Origin: Gnetum montanum
Lineage: Eukaryota; Streptophyta; Gnetopsida; Gnetales; Gnetaceae
Length of the DNA stretch: 64,000 bases
Direction: 5' to 3'
Assembly: GCA_015680685.1 (NCBI GenBank)
Contig: MNCI01019056.1
Location: 30,605 to 94,604 of the forward strand
Shown here: positions 1 through 10,828 of the stretch, in pieces
Layout of the letters: every line of letters begins with the position of its first letter
Position numbering within the stretch: the stretch's first letter is position 1
Translations under genes and position numbers: made by a program
The notes under the pieces: model-generated
Told to the model about the DNA's origin: nothing
What the model saw: the letters and a program-made list of their open reading frames with translations, nothing else
The model's database searches: none

Positions 1-1130
1 ACTATGCATTGTTACATTATTGTCTTGGCCATGGTTATTCACAAAGGGATCAATTGCACCATCTCGTGGATGGGCTTAGGCATGAAATGAGAAAAATCCT
101 TGGGACTTATGCCCAAGGGAGACTATTCGAGCTTAGGTCCCATCAAATTCAAAGACTATTGGACCAAGTTGCTAGGAAGAAGATGAGCTATGAAAGAGAG
201 AAAGAAGAGTATAACCGAGATCCTTCCCTTCGGAAGAGGGGAGTAAAATTTTGTGAGGATGAAGAAGAGTTACCACTTGAAGAGTTGGTGAATAGGAAAA
301 CTTTGCGTATCCAAAAGATGACATTAGAAGTTTCAGCAAAGGTAGACCAAATGTAGGATTCCCTAGATAATAGATTTCAAACTATTCTTAAAATAGTAGA
401 GGAGTCTAGAGAGCAAGGTAGTAATCACAAAAAAAGAAAAAAGAAAGAGGCCGAATATGCACGTAGCAAGGGTAAGGGCAAAGTTGCCATCATTGAACAG
501 ATTGTGCATTCGGAAACAGACAATGATTGTGGATGTGAGATATGTTAATATGATCATCCTAAAGGATGTTGCCCTATAATCTCACATATGTAGGATTCTG
601 AGGTGTATGCACTCAGCCCACGATTAAACAAAAGGAAAACACCCCGAAGGTTACCTTATCCTCAAAGTATTGCAAGGTAGTTGCACCAACCCTTAATGTA
701 TTATCCTAGTGGAACTCCACCACAACCGATTGAGAAATATCAATAGTGGAAATATCCACAATCATGAGGAATGCCACCACCAAGGCAACAATATCCTTAA
801 TAGCAACATGACCTGTATGGATATTATGTGTAGCAGCTAGTTTCCCCATGTGACTCTATTGGTCATGTCACTCCTCAACATCAATACTAAGACCATAAGT
901 ATTATGGAACTCCCTCTTCTAAGGATGATATTCCACAAGCATATCATCCTTTTCATCTGACCGCATCTCTTCCACCAATAGCTTCAGTACCACCTGCTTC
1001 AACTATGCAGGGTGAAATCCCTACCCAGTCATAGCAACGTAATGCCACAAGGGCTATTAACTCTCAACTTACTCTTGGTTACAACAACCACATGAAGAAA
1101 AGACTTTTTTTTATAACCAATAGACCAACC
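1..1130 (+). pseudogene. E1 gag, C-terminal part (degenerate)
   Basis: Gag is the structural capsid polyprotein of the retrotransposon. The open stretch 9-356 (115 codons) includes the motif GHGYSQRDQLHHLVDGL and KILGTYAQGRL, which recur in E3 (GHGYAKRDQLHHIVDGL, TLGTYAQGRL), so this is the same gag family. Downstream, through frequent stops, there is a basic stretch (KKRKKKEAEYARSKGKGK) and a cysteine cluster near 528-572 (CGCEIC then KGCCP) found in all gag copies here. It is not a standard CCHC knuckle. A Pro/Gln/Tyr-rich tail follows. The N-terminus lies left of the window. It is non-functional as it stands. Confidence 0.8.
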
Positions 1131-1185
1131 AAACCCTTGCAATCATGAGCGGCTGATTCCTTAGACATCTCAGTATCAATAAAAA

Positions 1186-1520
1186 ATTTGGAGCCCCCTT
1201 CAATCCAATCACCACACTCAACACATATAATCATGCTAACACTTGCTATCACCAATTGGATCAAAGCTAGCCACCTTCCTAGAAAATTATTTGATCCTAT
1301 GAGTCCTTTGATATACTTACAAATCATTGAAAATGTAGCGTGCAAGGCTCTTTTGAATTCAGGTTTTGGTGTCAACTTGATTTTTGAAGAAATGTACAAG
1401 GCCTAGAACCTACCTCCATTGAAAAAGAGCAACATCCATCTAGAGTTGGCTGACTAGTCCATCACTGTCCCATTGGGACTGGTGGAAGACATTGTTACCA
1501 CTATTTTTGGATGGTCATTA
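1186..1520 (+). pseudogene. E1 retropepsin (aspartic protease) N-terminal fragment
   Basis: The translation from 1188 reads HLPRKLFDPMSPLIYLQI, then ALLNSGFGVNLIFEEMY, then PLGLVEDIVTTIFGW after stops. It aligns by eye with the intact E3 protease ORF, where the active-site segment is ALLDLGSKVNL. Here the catalytic Asp codon has become Asn (LNSG), an AAT for GAT change, so the enzyme would be dead even without the stops. The reading then jumps directly into integrase sequence, which marks a deletion breakpoint near 1520. Confidence 0.75.
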
Positions 1521-1860
1521 TGCTAGGAGATGAATAGCCATTACGCTAGGAGATGAATGGCCATCAAGATCCTACTTGCAGGATATTATTGACATACATT
1601 ATTTTAGGATGCCCATTGTTTCATGTAATTTTGTGAGTGCTGTCAATGTGATGGGGGAATGACTGCTAGAATAGAGGGTCTGCAACAATGGATTCAACCG
1701 TTAAAACCCTTCGACATTTGGGAAATTGATTTTATGGGGCTAATTACACCAATGTCTAATGGAAAAGCTTATATTATTATTTTCGTTGATTACCTAACAA
1801 AATGGGTCAAAGTAGCTGCTGTTAAAGATTGTACATCATCTACAGTTGCATGATTGATTT
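1521..1860 (+). pseudogene. E1 integrase: zinc-finger remnant and start of catalytic core
   Basis: After a short duplicated stretch (the same sequence around 1524 and 1542), the frame reads through an HHCC-type zinc-finger end (CECCQCDGGMTAR). It continues into the core with WEIDFMGLITPMSNGKAYI and FVDYLTKWVKV. The first Asp (IDFMG) is the first residue of the DDE triad and is present. The fragment matches the E4 integrase near 27500. It stops at about 1853, so the second and third acidic residues are missing. Confidence 0.8.
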
Positions 1861-2437
1861 TATGGGGGCTCTGGCAAATTTTTTTTAATTTTTTCATTTT
1901 ACTAATTGCCTAACCCCTACACCTTGGGTAGTTGATAGTGATAAATCTCTGAACCAATTTCTGCCATAACCATAACTTAGCCCATGTGCTTTATATTAAG
2001 GCAAGGTATCAATTGCATTATTGATTATCTATCCTTGCTCATTTGTGGCTATGTTGTGTGTGCAGATGATGATCATACAAATAATGGACTAAGCTTGGAG
2101 GAAGCACTCAGGATGGATCGGAACTAGAGCATTTATGAAAGGAGCAAGTTTGGTGGTGTGTCTATGGATAAATAATGGAAGGTAAAATCTTAGCATTGGT
2201 GGTAACATGCTTCATTTTATTTCTCTCTATTTCTCTACAAGTTGCCAAATAAAGGCTTAGATTTCATTTATGTATGAGTGTTCACCACAATGTTGTAATA
2301 TGCTTATTGATCCATCATTAGGCACATTGAGTCTGTCATCCCATTCCATCATCAGTTATCAATTAGTCAATAATCCCATACCTTCCCAATATTTTGTAAG
2401 GAACTTGAGGATGAGTTTTCATTCAATTATGGGGGTA
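1861..2437 (+). other. E1 noncoding 3' region and polypurine tract
   Basis: No ORF is recognisable here. Near its end, 2385-2437 is nearly the same as the sequence preceding the E5 3' LTR (46435-46510): ATATTTTGTAAGGAACTTGA, a GAGTTTTCATTCA motif, then TATGGGGGTA abutting the LTR. The G-run is the presumed polypurine tract that primes plus-strand DNA synthesis. Confidence 0.65.
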
Positions 2438-3030
2438 TGATGAGAGCGGTTACTCTAGCTGTTTATTCTAATTATTAGAGTGGTTACTCTAATTATTAGA
2501 GTAGTTGCTCCCAAGTCTATAAATACAGTGCCCAGGTGCACAATTGGAAAGAAGTCTTGTAGCAGTCAAGTAGTGAAACTCTTGTAGTCTATTTGGAAAT
2601 TACAGTAGTTTTCAAGTACCTACAGCAAGAGGTTGAAGTGTGGATGGATCTTTATTCGAGCATTGTGTACTTGAGCACACCTTGTGTACAAAAATAAAGA
2701 TGAGCTCTTTGATTCATCCTTGTAACACTTGAGATTTGTTTTCTTACACATTTCTTTTATTTTATTTTCTTATGCATTTATTTTATTTTATGCACTTTTT
2801 ACATTTCTGTTATTAGTGTAGTAATTCATTTTGATCCATTAATAAAATCATTAAAATACACTCGGTACGATAACTTTGAGCATGTGTGTAACACTTGGTA
2901 ACCTAGTAATGACTAATGTTTGGTAATCCTAGTAGTGTTGCACTGGTTTAGGATGTGTATGGCAAATGAGAATAGATACTGGTGTTAGGATAAGTTAAAG
3001 ACTAGTTAATTAGTAGCATTTGATAAGGTT
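2438..3030 (+). repeat. E1 3' LTR (truncated at its 3' end)
   Basis: The LTR begins TGATGAG directly after the G-run. Its U3 contains two copies of the near-palindrome ACTCTAATTATTAGAGT (about 2465-2481 and 2486-2502) just before a TATAAATA box at 2518-2525. Downstream sequence (an aataaag signal near 2693, then CATCCTTGTAACACTTGAGA) is shared with the E2 LTRs. Similarity to other LTRs ends at about 3030. The last roughly 200 bp, including CTCATCA, are absent. Confidence 0.8.
2518..2525 (+). promoter_or_regulatory. LTR TATA box of E1
   Basis: TATAAATA is followed by CAGTGCCCAGGTGCACAATT. The same TATAAATAC...GGGTGCA arrangement occurs at the matching place in the E2 and E5 LTRs, so this is probably the RNA polymerase II core promoter of the element. 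Confidence 0.6.
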
Positions 3031-3184
3031 AATTTTTAAAGCTAATACGACATCGAAACAACAATATTTTATCAATGATGTTGTAGCACAAGCTATGTCA
3101 TTGTTGATACAATGTCTTAGGGTGCGTGCCATCCTATAAATATAGCACTTAGGCACATAGTTAACAATAATTTTCATTCCACTA
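3031..3184. other. Short unassigned segment, possibly another LTR promoter scrap
   Basis: This lies between the truncated E1 LTR and the E4 insertion point. It contains CTATAAATATAGCACTTAGGC, resembling the E5 LTR core (CTATAAATACCACACTTGGG), so it may be a decayed LTR fragment. Its last five bases, CACTA (3180-3184), are one half of the E4 target-site duplication. Confidence 0.4.
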
Positions 3185-3847
3185 TGATGAGTGACAAGTA
3201 CCACTATGCTTAACCATATGAATTACTAAGTGTTTACATGTGATTCGATCAAATTCTATGGACTTTGTCTTCTGTTATACTAGCTTCTAGGAAGTGAACT
3301 TGCCCTAACAGTCATTTGTTGTCTTCAAAATTACACTTGTGATGTACAAAGGTATGGATAAGTGTAATCGAGGCATATGATTTTTATCATTTTATTTTTT
3401 ATGTTCCTGATACTTTAAAATAGAGAAATGAAGTAATTTAATAGCTAATTTTAATTTAACTAATTAATTAATCTCTAACTAATCCTAACATAACTATTCG
3501 GTCCCAATTTCTATACACATCCTGAATGCATAACACATTGTTGGGATTACCAAACGTTATATGTTATGCTCGAAGTGGTCATATTTATGTGTTTAATCTA
3601 TTTAGCTTAATTAATTAGCTAATCAATTGAATTCTAATTTAGCTTAATTAATCACATAATTAAGGAAAATAGTAAATGCATAAACAAATCATTAATCTAT
3701 TCCATGTGCTACAAGGTTTAATTGAAAAGCTTGTGTTTATTGCCATTCATATTGGTGTGTTCAGGTACACTTTTTGACTCTTGCTATGAACACAGAGAAA
3801 TGTTTTAACTCTTAAATGACAAAACTGCAAGAGCTTTGCTATAACTA
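3185..3847 (-). repeat. E4 left (3') LTR, outer part
   Basis: It starts TGATGAGTGACAAGTACC and follows the right E4 LTR (32762 onward) almost base for base, for example CTAGGAAGTGAACT and ATCGAGGCATATGATTT. It ends in CTATAACTATGA at 3847, where the right LTR continues with tattgcctttcc. That continuation reappears at 18196, on the far side of E2. Confidence 0.88.
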
Positions 3848-4627
3848 TGATAAATCGTGTTTTCATACACTCTAATATCAGAGTGGTTGTGATATCAGGT
3901 ATGCGATATCGTACATTCAATATTGCAACGTTACTCCCTGGTCTATAAATACAATGCCCAAGTGCACAATTGAGAGTTAGAATATTTTCCAAGTGCCCAC
4001 AATAGGAGTTCTAAGTGTGAACAGATCTTGATTTAAGCATTGATGTACCTAAACATATCATTGCGTTGGCAACAAAGATAAACTCTTTGATTCATCCTTA
4101 CAACACTTGAGATCTTATTTCTTATGCATTTATATATTGTGATTCTATGCAATTTTCATTAATGTTATTCATGTAATTAATTTTGATTAATCAAGCAACT
4201 CATTAAAATACACAAGCATGACCCCTTTGAACATATGTGTGACACTTGGTAGCTTAGAAACAGTTAGTGTTTGACATCCTAACAATGTTTACACAAAGTT
4301 CAGGATGTGTTTGAGAAGTGAAAATGGTTACTATGTTAGGGTAGATTAGACCATAGTTCACTTAGCAATTAATCATTCTTAATTTTATTCTTGTTCTAGG
4401 TGAGTAATTTTATAAAAACAAAAATAAATAAAAATCTTATACCTTAGTCACACTTAACCATACAATTGCATTTCACAAGTGGGGGTGGGAAGACAACAAA
4501 TGGACAACACACATGCATTGTTTAGCTCAAGCTTACTTAGTAATTATAGTATGTGGAATTTGACCAAATCACACATGAACACTTATGATTCATATGGTTG
4601 GGTGTAGGGGTGCCTCACTGCTCATCA
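3848..4627 (+). repeat. E2 5' LTR
   Basis: It runs from TGATAAATCG to GCTCATCA, directly followed by the primer-binding site. U3 holds decayed GATATC repeats (about 3890-3926: gatatcaggtatgcgatatc) just before TATAAATA at about 3943. It shares long stretches with 17346-18195, for example CAACTCATTAAAATACACA and the ACATATGTGTGACACTTGGT block. Confidence 0.85.
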
Positions 4628-4628
4628 T

Positions 4629-4647
4629 TGGCATCGTTGTCGGGGAC
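4629..4647 (+). other. E2 primer-binding site (tRNA-Asp type, decayed)
   Basis: TGGCATCGTTGTCGGGGAC starts one base after the LTR. It matches the complement of the plant tRNA-Asp 3' end (TGGCGCCGTTGCCGGGGAT) apart from a few changes, mostly transitions. Confidence 0.8.
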
Positions 4648-4786
4648 TATATTTCTACATGCGCTATCTAAACTTAGTGAAACTTAGTAACCTCATTGTT
4701 TGAATCCTAAGAGTCAAATCTAATGAAAACAAAAATTATTAAAGTAAATATTAGTTACACACTACCTATAAGTTCATTAACATAAA

Positions 4787-7026
4787 ATTTCTTCTTCTCA
4801 TAGGAGCTCATCTCCACCCAAGGTAGTCTAGGTGCCTCAGCAATACTAGGTAGTATATGCTCATCCTGATTAGTATGTACCAGAATTCACCTTCATCTTG
4901 CATTAAGAATAACTGTTGTGTTGTCAGCTGATTAATTTGTTCCAATAATGCTCCAGCTAATGCTCACACGACATGGGGTTTAACATCTTCATGGAGAATA
5001 TAAGATGCAAGATCCAAACTCAGGGGATTATCATCCCACTGAAGCACAAAGATTAAGGGATCATCAGCTAGAGCACAAAGATGAGCTTGTGAAGGGAAAA
5101 GGGTCAAACAATTTTCCACCTACACTTGGTCCATTTGATTGAGGTGACAACTTCTTTAGTGATTCTCCTCTCTTTGACTTTGTTCAGGGATCCCTCAACT
5201 AGAATGTACAATCCAAAATTCATAATCCAGATTCTAGTCAAAATGGATCCTATGAAAAAAATGGATCTAGAAAGGTAAGTCAAGATAAGGGCAAAAAAGA
5301 AGATCATGATAGCCATCGTGGTTGCAAGCATCGAAGAAAGGGTGATAAGGATCAGCATGGAGCAAGTTCCCCTTCTTCTTCCCCTTCATCATATTCTTCT
5401 TCTTCATCATCTAGCTTAGATCATGGCTACAGAAGAAATAATCATGATGGAGGTTCCTGATGGGACCAAAACAATAGAAGGAACCATCGAGATAGTCATG
5501 ACTAAAGACATGGGCAATCTAGAGAGGCCCATCATCAAGAAAGAAGGACTAGTAGAGAACATCATAGGCATCATCACCATGGCCTTGATGAACCTCTACT
5601 TGCCACTCGGGGTATGTTGAACATTGTAGAGGCTATGAGGATTCCAAAAAGGCATGTGAAGGATAGTAGAAAAAAGAGGCTAGATATGAAAAAAATCCCT
5701 CAGTTTGAGGGATGATATGATGTTGATCCAAAAAATCATCTCTAGGCCTTCCAATATGCATGTGCCTTGCAGAATATTGAGAACAACTGGTAAAAGCTAA
5801 AATTATTCCCAAGGATGCTCATAAAGAAAGTAGAAAATTGGTACTGATCCTTGGAACCAGAATCAATTAGGCAGTAGAGCATGATGTTGGAATTGTTCAA
5901 TGACAAATATCAAACGTACTCCTGAGTATCCAATCTAAGGAAGTAGATTCAAGGGTGGAAATAAGGAAATCATGAGCCCTTAGATGCTATTAGTGGCCAA
6001 TACTATTGTTTGTTGCATAAGTATCCTAGCCATGAATACTCTCAGCTTGATTAGCTTCGCCATATCATAGATGGGTTGTAGTCTGAAATAAGGAAAATCC
6101 TTGGCATCTATGCCCAAGGAAGATTGACATAGTTAAGTGCTTGTTAGATTCAAAAGTTAATTAAGTAGGTAGCCAAGGAAGAGGGAGAATTGAGAAAATG
6201 AGAAAGTGCAAAAGAATACAATAGGAACCCTTCTATCCACAAAAAGGGGGTTTAATTTTGTGATAGTGAGGATGAATTCACCAAAGATGGGGTGGCTAAT
6301 CAAAAAACCTTGCCACTCCAGAAATTGCAATCTAAAATCATGGCTAAGGTTAATCAATTATGGGACTCCATGGATAACAAGTTTCAAGCTATCTTTAAAA
6401 TTATTGAGGAGTCCAAGGAGCAAAGTGATGAGTGTAAGTGCAAGAGACATAAGGAAGCTAAATGTGTTATATCAAAGGGTAAGGGTAATATGGCTACAAA
6501 TAGTAACTTAGATGATGATGGTGGGTGTGACGTCTACTAGTATGAACAACCTAAGGGATGTTGTCCAGTTGTGTCACACTTGCAAGAATCTAGGGTGTAT
6601 GCCTTACATCCATGACTTGCACAAAGGAAAACACCCAAAATATTTCCTTACCCACAAGGCAATCCTCAATAGTTCCGCCAACCACAGTAGTACTATCCAA
6701 GTGGAACTCCATTGCAACCTTACGAATTGTACCAGTAGTGGCAAAAACCACAATCATGGGCGTTGCCACCTCCAAGACAACAATACACTTACCAGCAACT
6801 AAACCTCTATGGTTACTATGTTTAGAAACCTTCATCTCCACAGGACTCCTTTGGTCATGTTGTTGCTTACCAACCTCACCACTACCCTCCTGAAGTATAC
6901 CAATCACCCTATCCAAGAAGAGATACAACCTACTACCCTCATGCACTCCTATCTTTGCACCTACTCCTCCATCTCCTACACAACTACCACCTACTCCATC
7001 CATGAAAGGTGAATTACCTGCCCAAC
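4787..7026 (+). pseudogene. E2 gag, first part (up to the E3 insertion)
   Basis: The expected ATG is ATT at 4787-4789, followed by TCTTCTTCTCA. In E3 the corresponding start is ATG GCT TCT TCT CAC, so the start codon is lost. Recognisable segments include GYDVDPKNHL near 5717, YAQGRLT near 6110 and the basic/cysteine stretch near 6430-6575 (GGCDV then KGCCPVVSHL), matching E1. Stops are frequent. At 7026 the sequence is broken by E3. The protein resumes at 14219 with the same text found in E1 at about 1030 (CATAGCAA...ATGC.A.GAGGG). Confidence 0.78.
7022..7026. repeat. E3 target-site duplication, left copy
   Basis: CCAAC immediately precedes the E3 LTR. The same CCAAC occurs at 14219-14223 right after the other E3 LTR. 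Five bases is the normal duplication length for this class. Confidence 0.9.
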
Positions 7027-8014
7027 TGATGAGTGGCGAGGTACCCCTACACTCAACCATATGAAACGAGTGTAGCACGTGTGATCCAGTTGAACTCCAC
7101 AGACTAAATGCCTAAACACCATAAGGAACACTTGGGGTTAATCGTTCATTGTCTTCCCAAACTTGTTGTTGTCACGGTGTATGGTTAAGTAAGTCCAAGG
7201 TATATGATTTTTTTGGTATTTTATGGTTTATCTCCTATGCTAAAAGGTGAAGGGTTGAGAAGCTAAAACTAATTCTAACTACAACACTAAGTCCTAGCAT
7301 CAACATCCATTCCCACTTCCTGTACACACCCTAAACTATGCAACTATGGCTACCAAATGCTAATCGCTACTGGGATTACCACACGTAATGCATGTGCTCA
7401 AAGCGGTTGTACTAAGGCACTTAAATAACATAAGTGTGACAAGAAGCCGATTCCTTGACTAGCCGTACACATTTGTAGATGCTTGTAATCAAGTCATACT
7501 TGTCCCACGTTCTAGGAGGAAAGGGTGAGAGAATCTACTCGCGATAAGTAGTCGATTCCTTGGCTAGCCATACATGTTCGTCAACGCTCATAACTAAGTC
7601 GTACTCATTCCGCATTACTAGGAAAGCAGTAAATAACATTGATTAAACCTATTCATGCACTGCAAGGTTTATCCACAAAGCTTGTCTTTATTGTCGTACA
7701 CAACTTGCGTTTGGGTACAAAGCTGCTTGAATAAAGAACCGTTCACTTGGGGGACTGCTACTGTGGGCACATGGAAAATATTCTATCTCTGGGGTGATCA
7801 ATCTGCCAGAGCTTCACTAATTTACATCTAGTATGTGAAATGAGGGGAGTGCCACCTCTTATTTATAGATTTGGCGACGGACCGCGATATCGCATACGCG
7901 ATATCGTAGGAAACGATGCAATATCGCGTACGCGATATCGTAGGGGATGTGATATCGTGGCAGATGCGATATCATGTATGTGATATCGTGGCCTGTGCAA
8001 TTCACATCTCATCA
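7027..8014 (-). repeat. E3 left (3') LTR
   Basis: It is 988 bp long, from TGATGAGTGGCGAGG to CTCATCA. On the minus strand the U3 carries clustered GATATCG palindromes (7883-7988) directly before TCTATAAATAAGAGG (about 7857-7870). It contains two related copies of a roughly 100-bp module (CTAGCCRTACA...AAGTCRTACT). Confidence 0.92.
7880..7991 (-). promoter_or_regulatory. GATATC palindrome cluster upstream of the E3 LTR TATA box
   Basis: Near-perfect palindromes gcgatatcgcatacgcgata, gcaatatcgcgtacgcgata and gcgatatcatgtatgtgata stand in tandem, with a further gtgatatcgtgg unit. The matching stretch of the right LTR is 14119-14195. The position just 5' of TATA suggests transcription-factor sites. 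This is inference. Confidence 0.6.
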
Positions 8015-8053
8015 TACCCCCATGACATAAATAAAAACTCGTCCTCGAGTTCC
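8015..8053 (-). other. E3 polypurine tract region
   Basis: On the minus strand it reads GAACTCGAGGACGAGTTTTT, then TCATGGGGGTA directly abutting the LTR. This matches the PPT regions of E1, E2, E4 and E5. Confidence 0.75.
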
Positions 8054-9788
8054 TTACAATAATATCAAGTAGGTATGGGATTATTAAGGGGAATGGAACT
8101 AATGGAATGACATGTGAACGGTTCATTATTACAAGACTTGACAAAACTAGTGTTCATGACAACAAGGGTGAAAAACTTATTACAATGACATCAGGCCATA
8201 TTTGGCAGCTGAGAGAAAAGAGGAGAGAGAATAGAAGAGAAGAAGAGAGAAGAGTGTTGCTATTGCCAACACCTACATTGCGCCTTCCGTTGTCCATCCG
8301 TAAGAGCATTATCAATTCTACTCCTTGCATAGTTGCTTCAGCACTACTCCATTCCAAGTGGTTGCTCCAGATCCATTCCATTGTTGTATGATTACCATCT
8401 GCACACACAACACAATCATATATTAGCAAGGGTAATTGAATCATTAAGTAAATAATACCTTGCTTCGGTGTAAGTCCATTGGCTAGGTTGTGGTATGGCT
8501 GATATGGACCTGGGAAGATGTAGATGATGACTACTGAAGGTGTAAGGGTTAGGAAGAGAAATGGAAAAAATTTAGGGCTTAGGAGAATAATTGAAAAATT
8601 AGGCCCCGTATCCCCATGACTAATCGTGAACCTCCAGTAGCGTTAGAATAAAAAAAGGTAGATAAAAAGGGACAACTATGGCATCAGTGAAGTGGATGTC
8701 AAGATGGAAATGAAAAAAAAATGTTAATTAATTGCAAAATGTTAAGGAAAAGAAGTTAACTGATGCTCCAAATAGGAATGTCAGTGGGTCCTCCCCAAAG
8801 CAGGCTCATGCCCATAATGCCCTCACAACCCCACATTCAAAGAGTGTGTAGGCTCTGGGAATATCCTTTGGAATAAGAGCTAAAGTCTTAACCAGAAGAA
8901 TTTACCAAAAAGAAAACAATTCATCAACCAAAATATATACACTAATGATACAACCGGCAATGAGGTGAACAATGGAGAGAAGGATGGATAGAAGGAGAGG
9001 TGGAATGGAATCCCAAGAACAAGGTGGTATACAGCCCCTTGTGTGTTTTATGATTAATGCGACTTGGAAAATCTCATTCCAACTTCGGGCTCACACCAAC
9101 CACTTCCAGTGACTTCACATCAATGCACTTGGTTAAACCATCCACTTGGATAACAAGGATGCATCTTCAAAGAGCCACCACCATTTCAATGAAACAAAGG
9201 AGAGAACGGGAAGCGAGAAGTGCCTTAGTTAGAGGGAACAATTTGGTTCCATAACCAGTGCTTGTAGCCCAAAGTTATTCCATCTAAGGGGTGTGCTTTG
9301 AATCCTTACTTTTGTTTTTTTTCTTTTTTTTTTGTGTTTTGTGTTTTTATGCATGGGGACCACACCATGCAAAAACTTCTTATTTTTATTGTCTCAGCTT
9401 ACAATTATTGGGTTACGTCGGAACAGTAAGAAAAATCATGAAGAAAATAGCCAAACACCTAAGTGAATGACCAACACAAAAGCACCAAGTTCCCTTGAAG
9501 TCACACCCTTTGCAATCCTTGAGTCCTTCCTTGGTTTGAGAAATACCTGGTCACCGATTTGTTAAAGTTCTTATTAAAAAGGGAACTGTACATTTCCAAG
9601 CCAAGAGAAACCATAGAATTAGGTGGATGGATGGTTGAAGTGATCTCATTGCCTGCCATATCAAAAGGACCATACCTTAGTATCAACAATGTAACTTAAA
9701 GGTACAAACCAAACATTATCAATTAATGAAGAATAGTTCATCCCATCGTCCTAAACACTTATTGGGTAATGAAGTTACATGGTGGATG

Positions 9789-9821
<33 letters not shown>

Positions 9822-9990
9822 AGAAAAGTATAACGATGGTGTAAAATAAAAATAGAAAAATTTAAAGACATATGTAAAACAAAAATAGAAAAAGCTAAAG
9901 AAATTTGTAAAACAAAAATGTGTAAAACAAAAATGTTGTAAAACAAAAATGTGTAAAACAAAAACTGAAAAAGAACTGAGGGCCCCATAT
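8054..9990 (-). other. E3 noncoding region between pol and 3' LTR
   Basis: No convincing protein is visible. It contains a block conserved in four elements (8781-8830, minus strand: TGGGGAGGACCCACT), an internal TTAGTCATGGGG motif (about 8604-8622), T-rich runs and an AC microsatellite. The extra coiled-coil ORF of E4 and E5 is absent here. Confidence 0.6.
9789..9817. repeat. (AC)n microsatellite
   Basis: About 14 perfect AC dinucleotides lie inside the E3 noncoding region. The antisense reading gives an artificial Cys-Val run. Confidence 0.95.
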
Positions 9991-9992
9991 GA

Positions 9993-10223
9993 TTAGCATA
10001 GGTGGCCATCTCCCCCATGATTGAGTTGTAGAGGAGAGATACGAAATAGTGAGCACCTATTTGAATTTCTAAGAAGTGTCCAACTTCTCCCAATTGATGA
10101 TCTTAATTTGAGGGGTGGAAGTTGGTGACACTCACGTTCCAATGTGTCTATGCCACGGTTGTTGGCATGAGTTTCCTCAGTTTTTTCCATGCATATTTTT
10201 TTACTCCTATGAGGAGCTGTCAA
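9993..10223 (-). pseudogene. E3 pol C-terminal tail
   Basis: A minus-strand frame ends ...CSLFRISPLQLNHGGDGHLC. The same tail ends pol in E4 (ISPFQLSHGGDGHPC, near 26490) and E2 (ISPFQLSHGE, near 15310), so it marks the end of the integrase frame. Only this tail survives. The sequence before it is unrelated to the integrase core, and it lies immediately after the protease stop. Confidence 0.6.
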
Positions 10224-10237
10224 CCATGGGGTGTCTA

Positions 10238-10828
10238 CTACTTCCTATTACATGGAGACATTTCCTCCATGTCATCACCCGATGAATCACTGTATGTGAT
10301 GCATGGAACTATCCTCTTCTCGATCTTTCCACATATGTTTATCTTAGAGATTTCCAAGGAAAGATCGCAGATCCTAAGACATGCATCTATTGTGCTTATC
10401 CATGACCTTCCCATTATAATTGGGAAGTCCCCTTCGTTGTTATTCACTTCGATCACTAGAAAGTCAGCTGGGTTGGACCAACCACACACAGTGGTAATAA
10501 CATCCTCCACCAATCCTAAGGGAATGGTGATGGACTGGTCAACTAGCTTTAGTTGGATGTTGCTTTTCTTAAGTTGGGGTAGGTTCCAGGCATGATACAT
10601 CTTTTGTGAAATTAAGTTGACTTTGGAACCTAAGTCAAGAAGAGCCCAATGTGGTGCATTTCCAGTGATTTGCAAATAAATAAAGGGACTCCCAGAGTCA
10701 GTTAGTTTTCTGGGAAGGTGGCCTATCTTGATCCCGTTAGTTACAATATGTGTTAGCATAACTGTATGCGTTACGCTCTTTTGGACTGAAGGGTTCTCCA
10801 AAGCGTTAGTGGTTAGAGGCCTACACAT
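10238..10828 (-). CDS. E3 retropepsin-like aspartic protease ORF (open)
   Basis: This is a 196-residue open frame without stops. It would process Gag into mature capsid proteins. It contains the upstream motif GHLPRKLTDSGSPFIYLQI and an active-site segment ALLDLGSKVNLI (canonical D-T/S-G, here D-L-G). It continues with SITIPLGLVEDV and the second conserved strand IIMGRSWI (family form hydrophobic-hydrophobic-G-R-x-W). Equivalent readings occur in E1, E2 and E4, all broken by stops, so its openness is notable. The first residues (MCRPLTTN...) are probably the end of Gag. Leu in place of Ser/Thr after the catalytic Asp is unusual, and activity is uncertain. Confidence 0.72.
   Translation of the reverse strand: MCRPLTTNALENPSVQKSVTHTVMLTHIVTNGIKIGHLPRKLTDSGSPFIYLQITGNAPHWALLDLGSKVNLISQKMYHAWNLPQLKKSNIQLKLVDQSITIPLGLVEDVITTVCGWSNPADFLVIEVNNNEGDFPIIMGRSWISTIDACLRICDLSLEISKINICGKIEKRIVPCITYSDSSGDDMEEMSPCNRK

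Larger units (their letters stand above)
1..3030 (+). mobile_element. E1: deleted Ty3/gypsy LTR retrotransposon, 5' part outside the window
   Basis: This + strand element enters from the left edge. It runs gag, protease start, integrase start, noncoding 3' region, then a 3' LTR. The protease reading joins directly to the integrase zinc-finger region at about 1521, so reverse transcriptase, RNase H and much of protease have been deleted. All frames carry stop codons. The order PR then INT is normal for Ty3/gypsy once RT-RH are removed. The LTR is cut off at about 3030, where similarity to the other LTRs in the window ends before the usual CTCATCA terminus. Confidence 0.8.

Noticed and set aside
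6590-7078. 162-codon minus-strand frame
   Set aside because: It is antisense to the Pro/Gln/Tyr-rich tail of E2 gag and runs across the E3 boundary. No domain.
7880-7991. CRISPR-like array of palindromic repeats
   Set aside because: Repeats are short, irregular and separated by related sequence, not unique spacers. They sit in an LTR of a plant retrotransposon.
9719-10093. 124-codon minus-strand frame with a Cys-Val repeat
   Set aside because: The repeat is the AC microsatellite and the rest is low-complexity TGTAAAA sequence after the pol tail. Not a gene.
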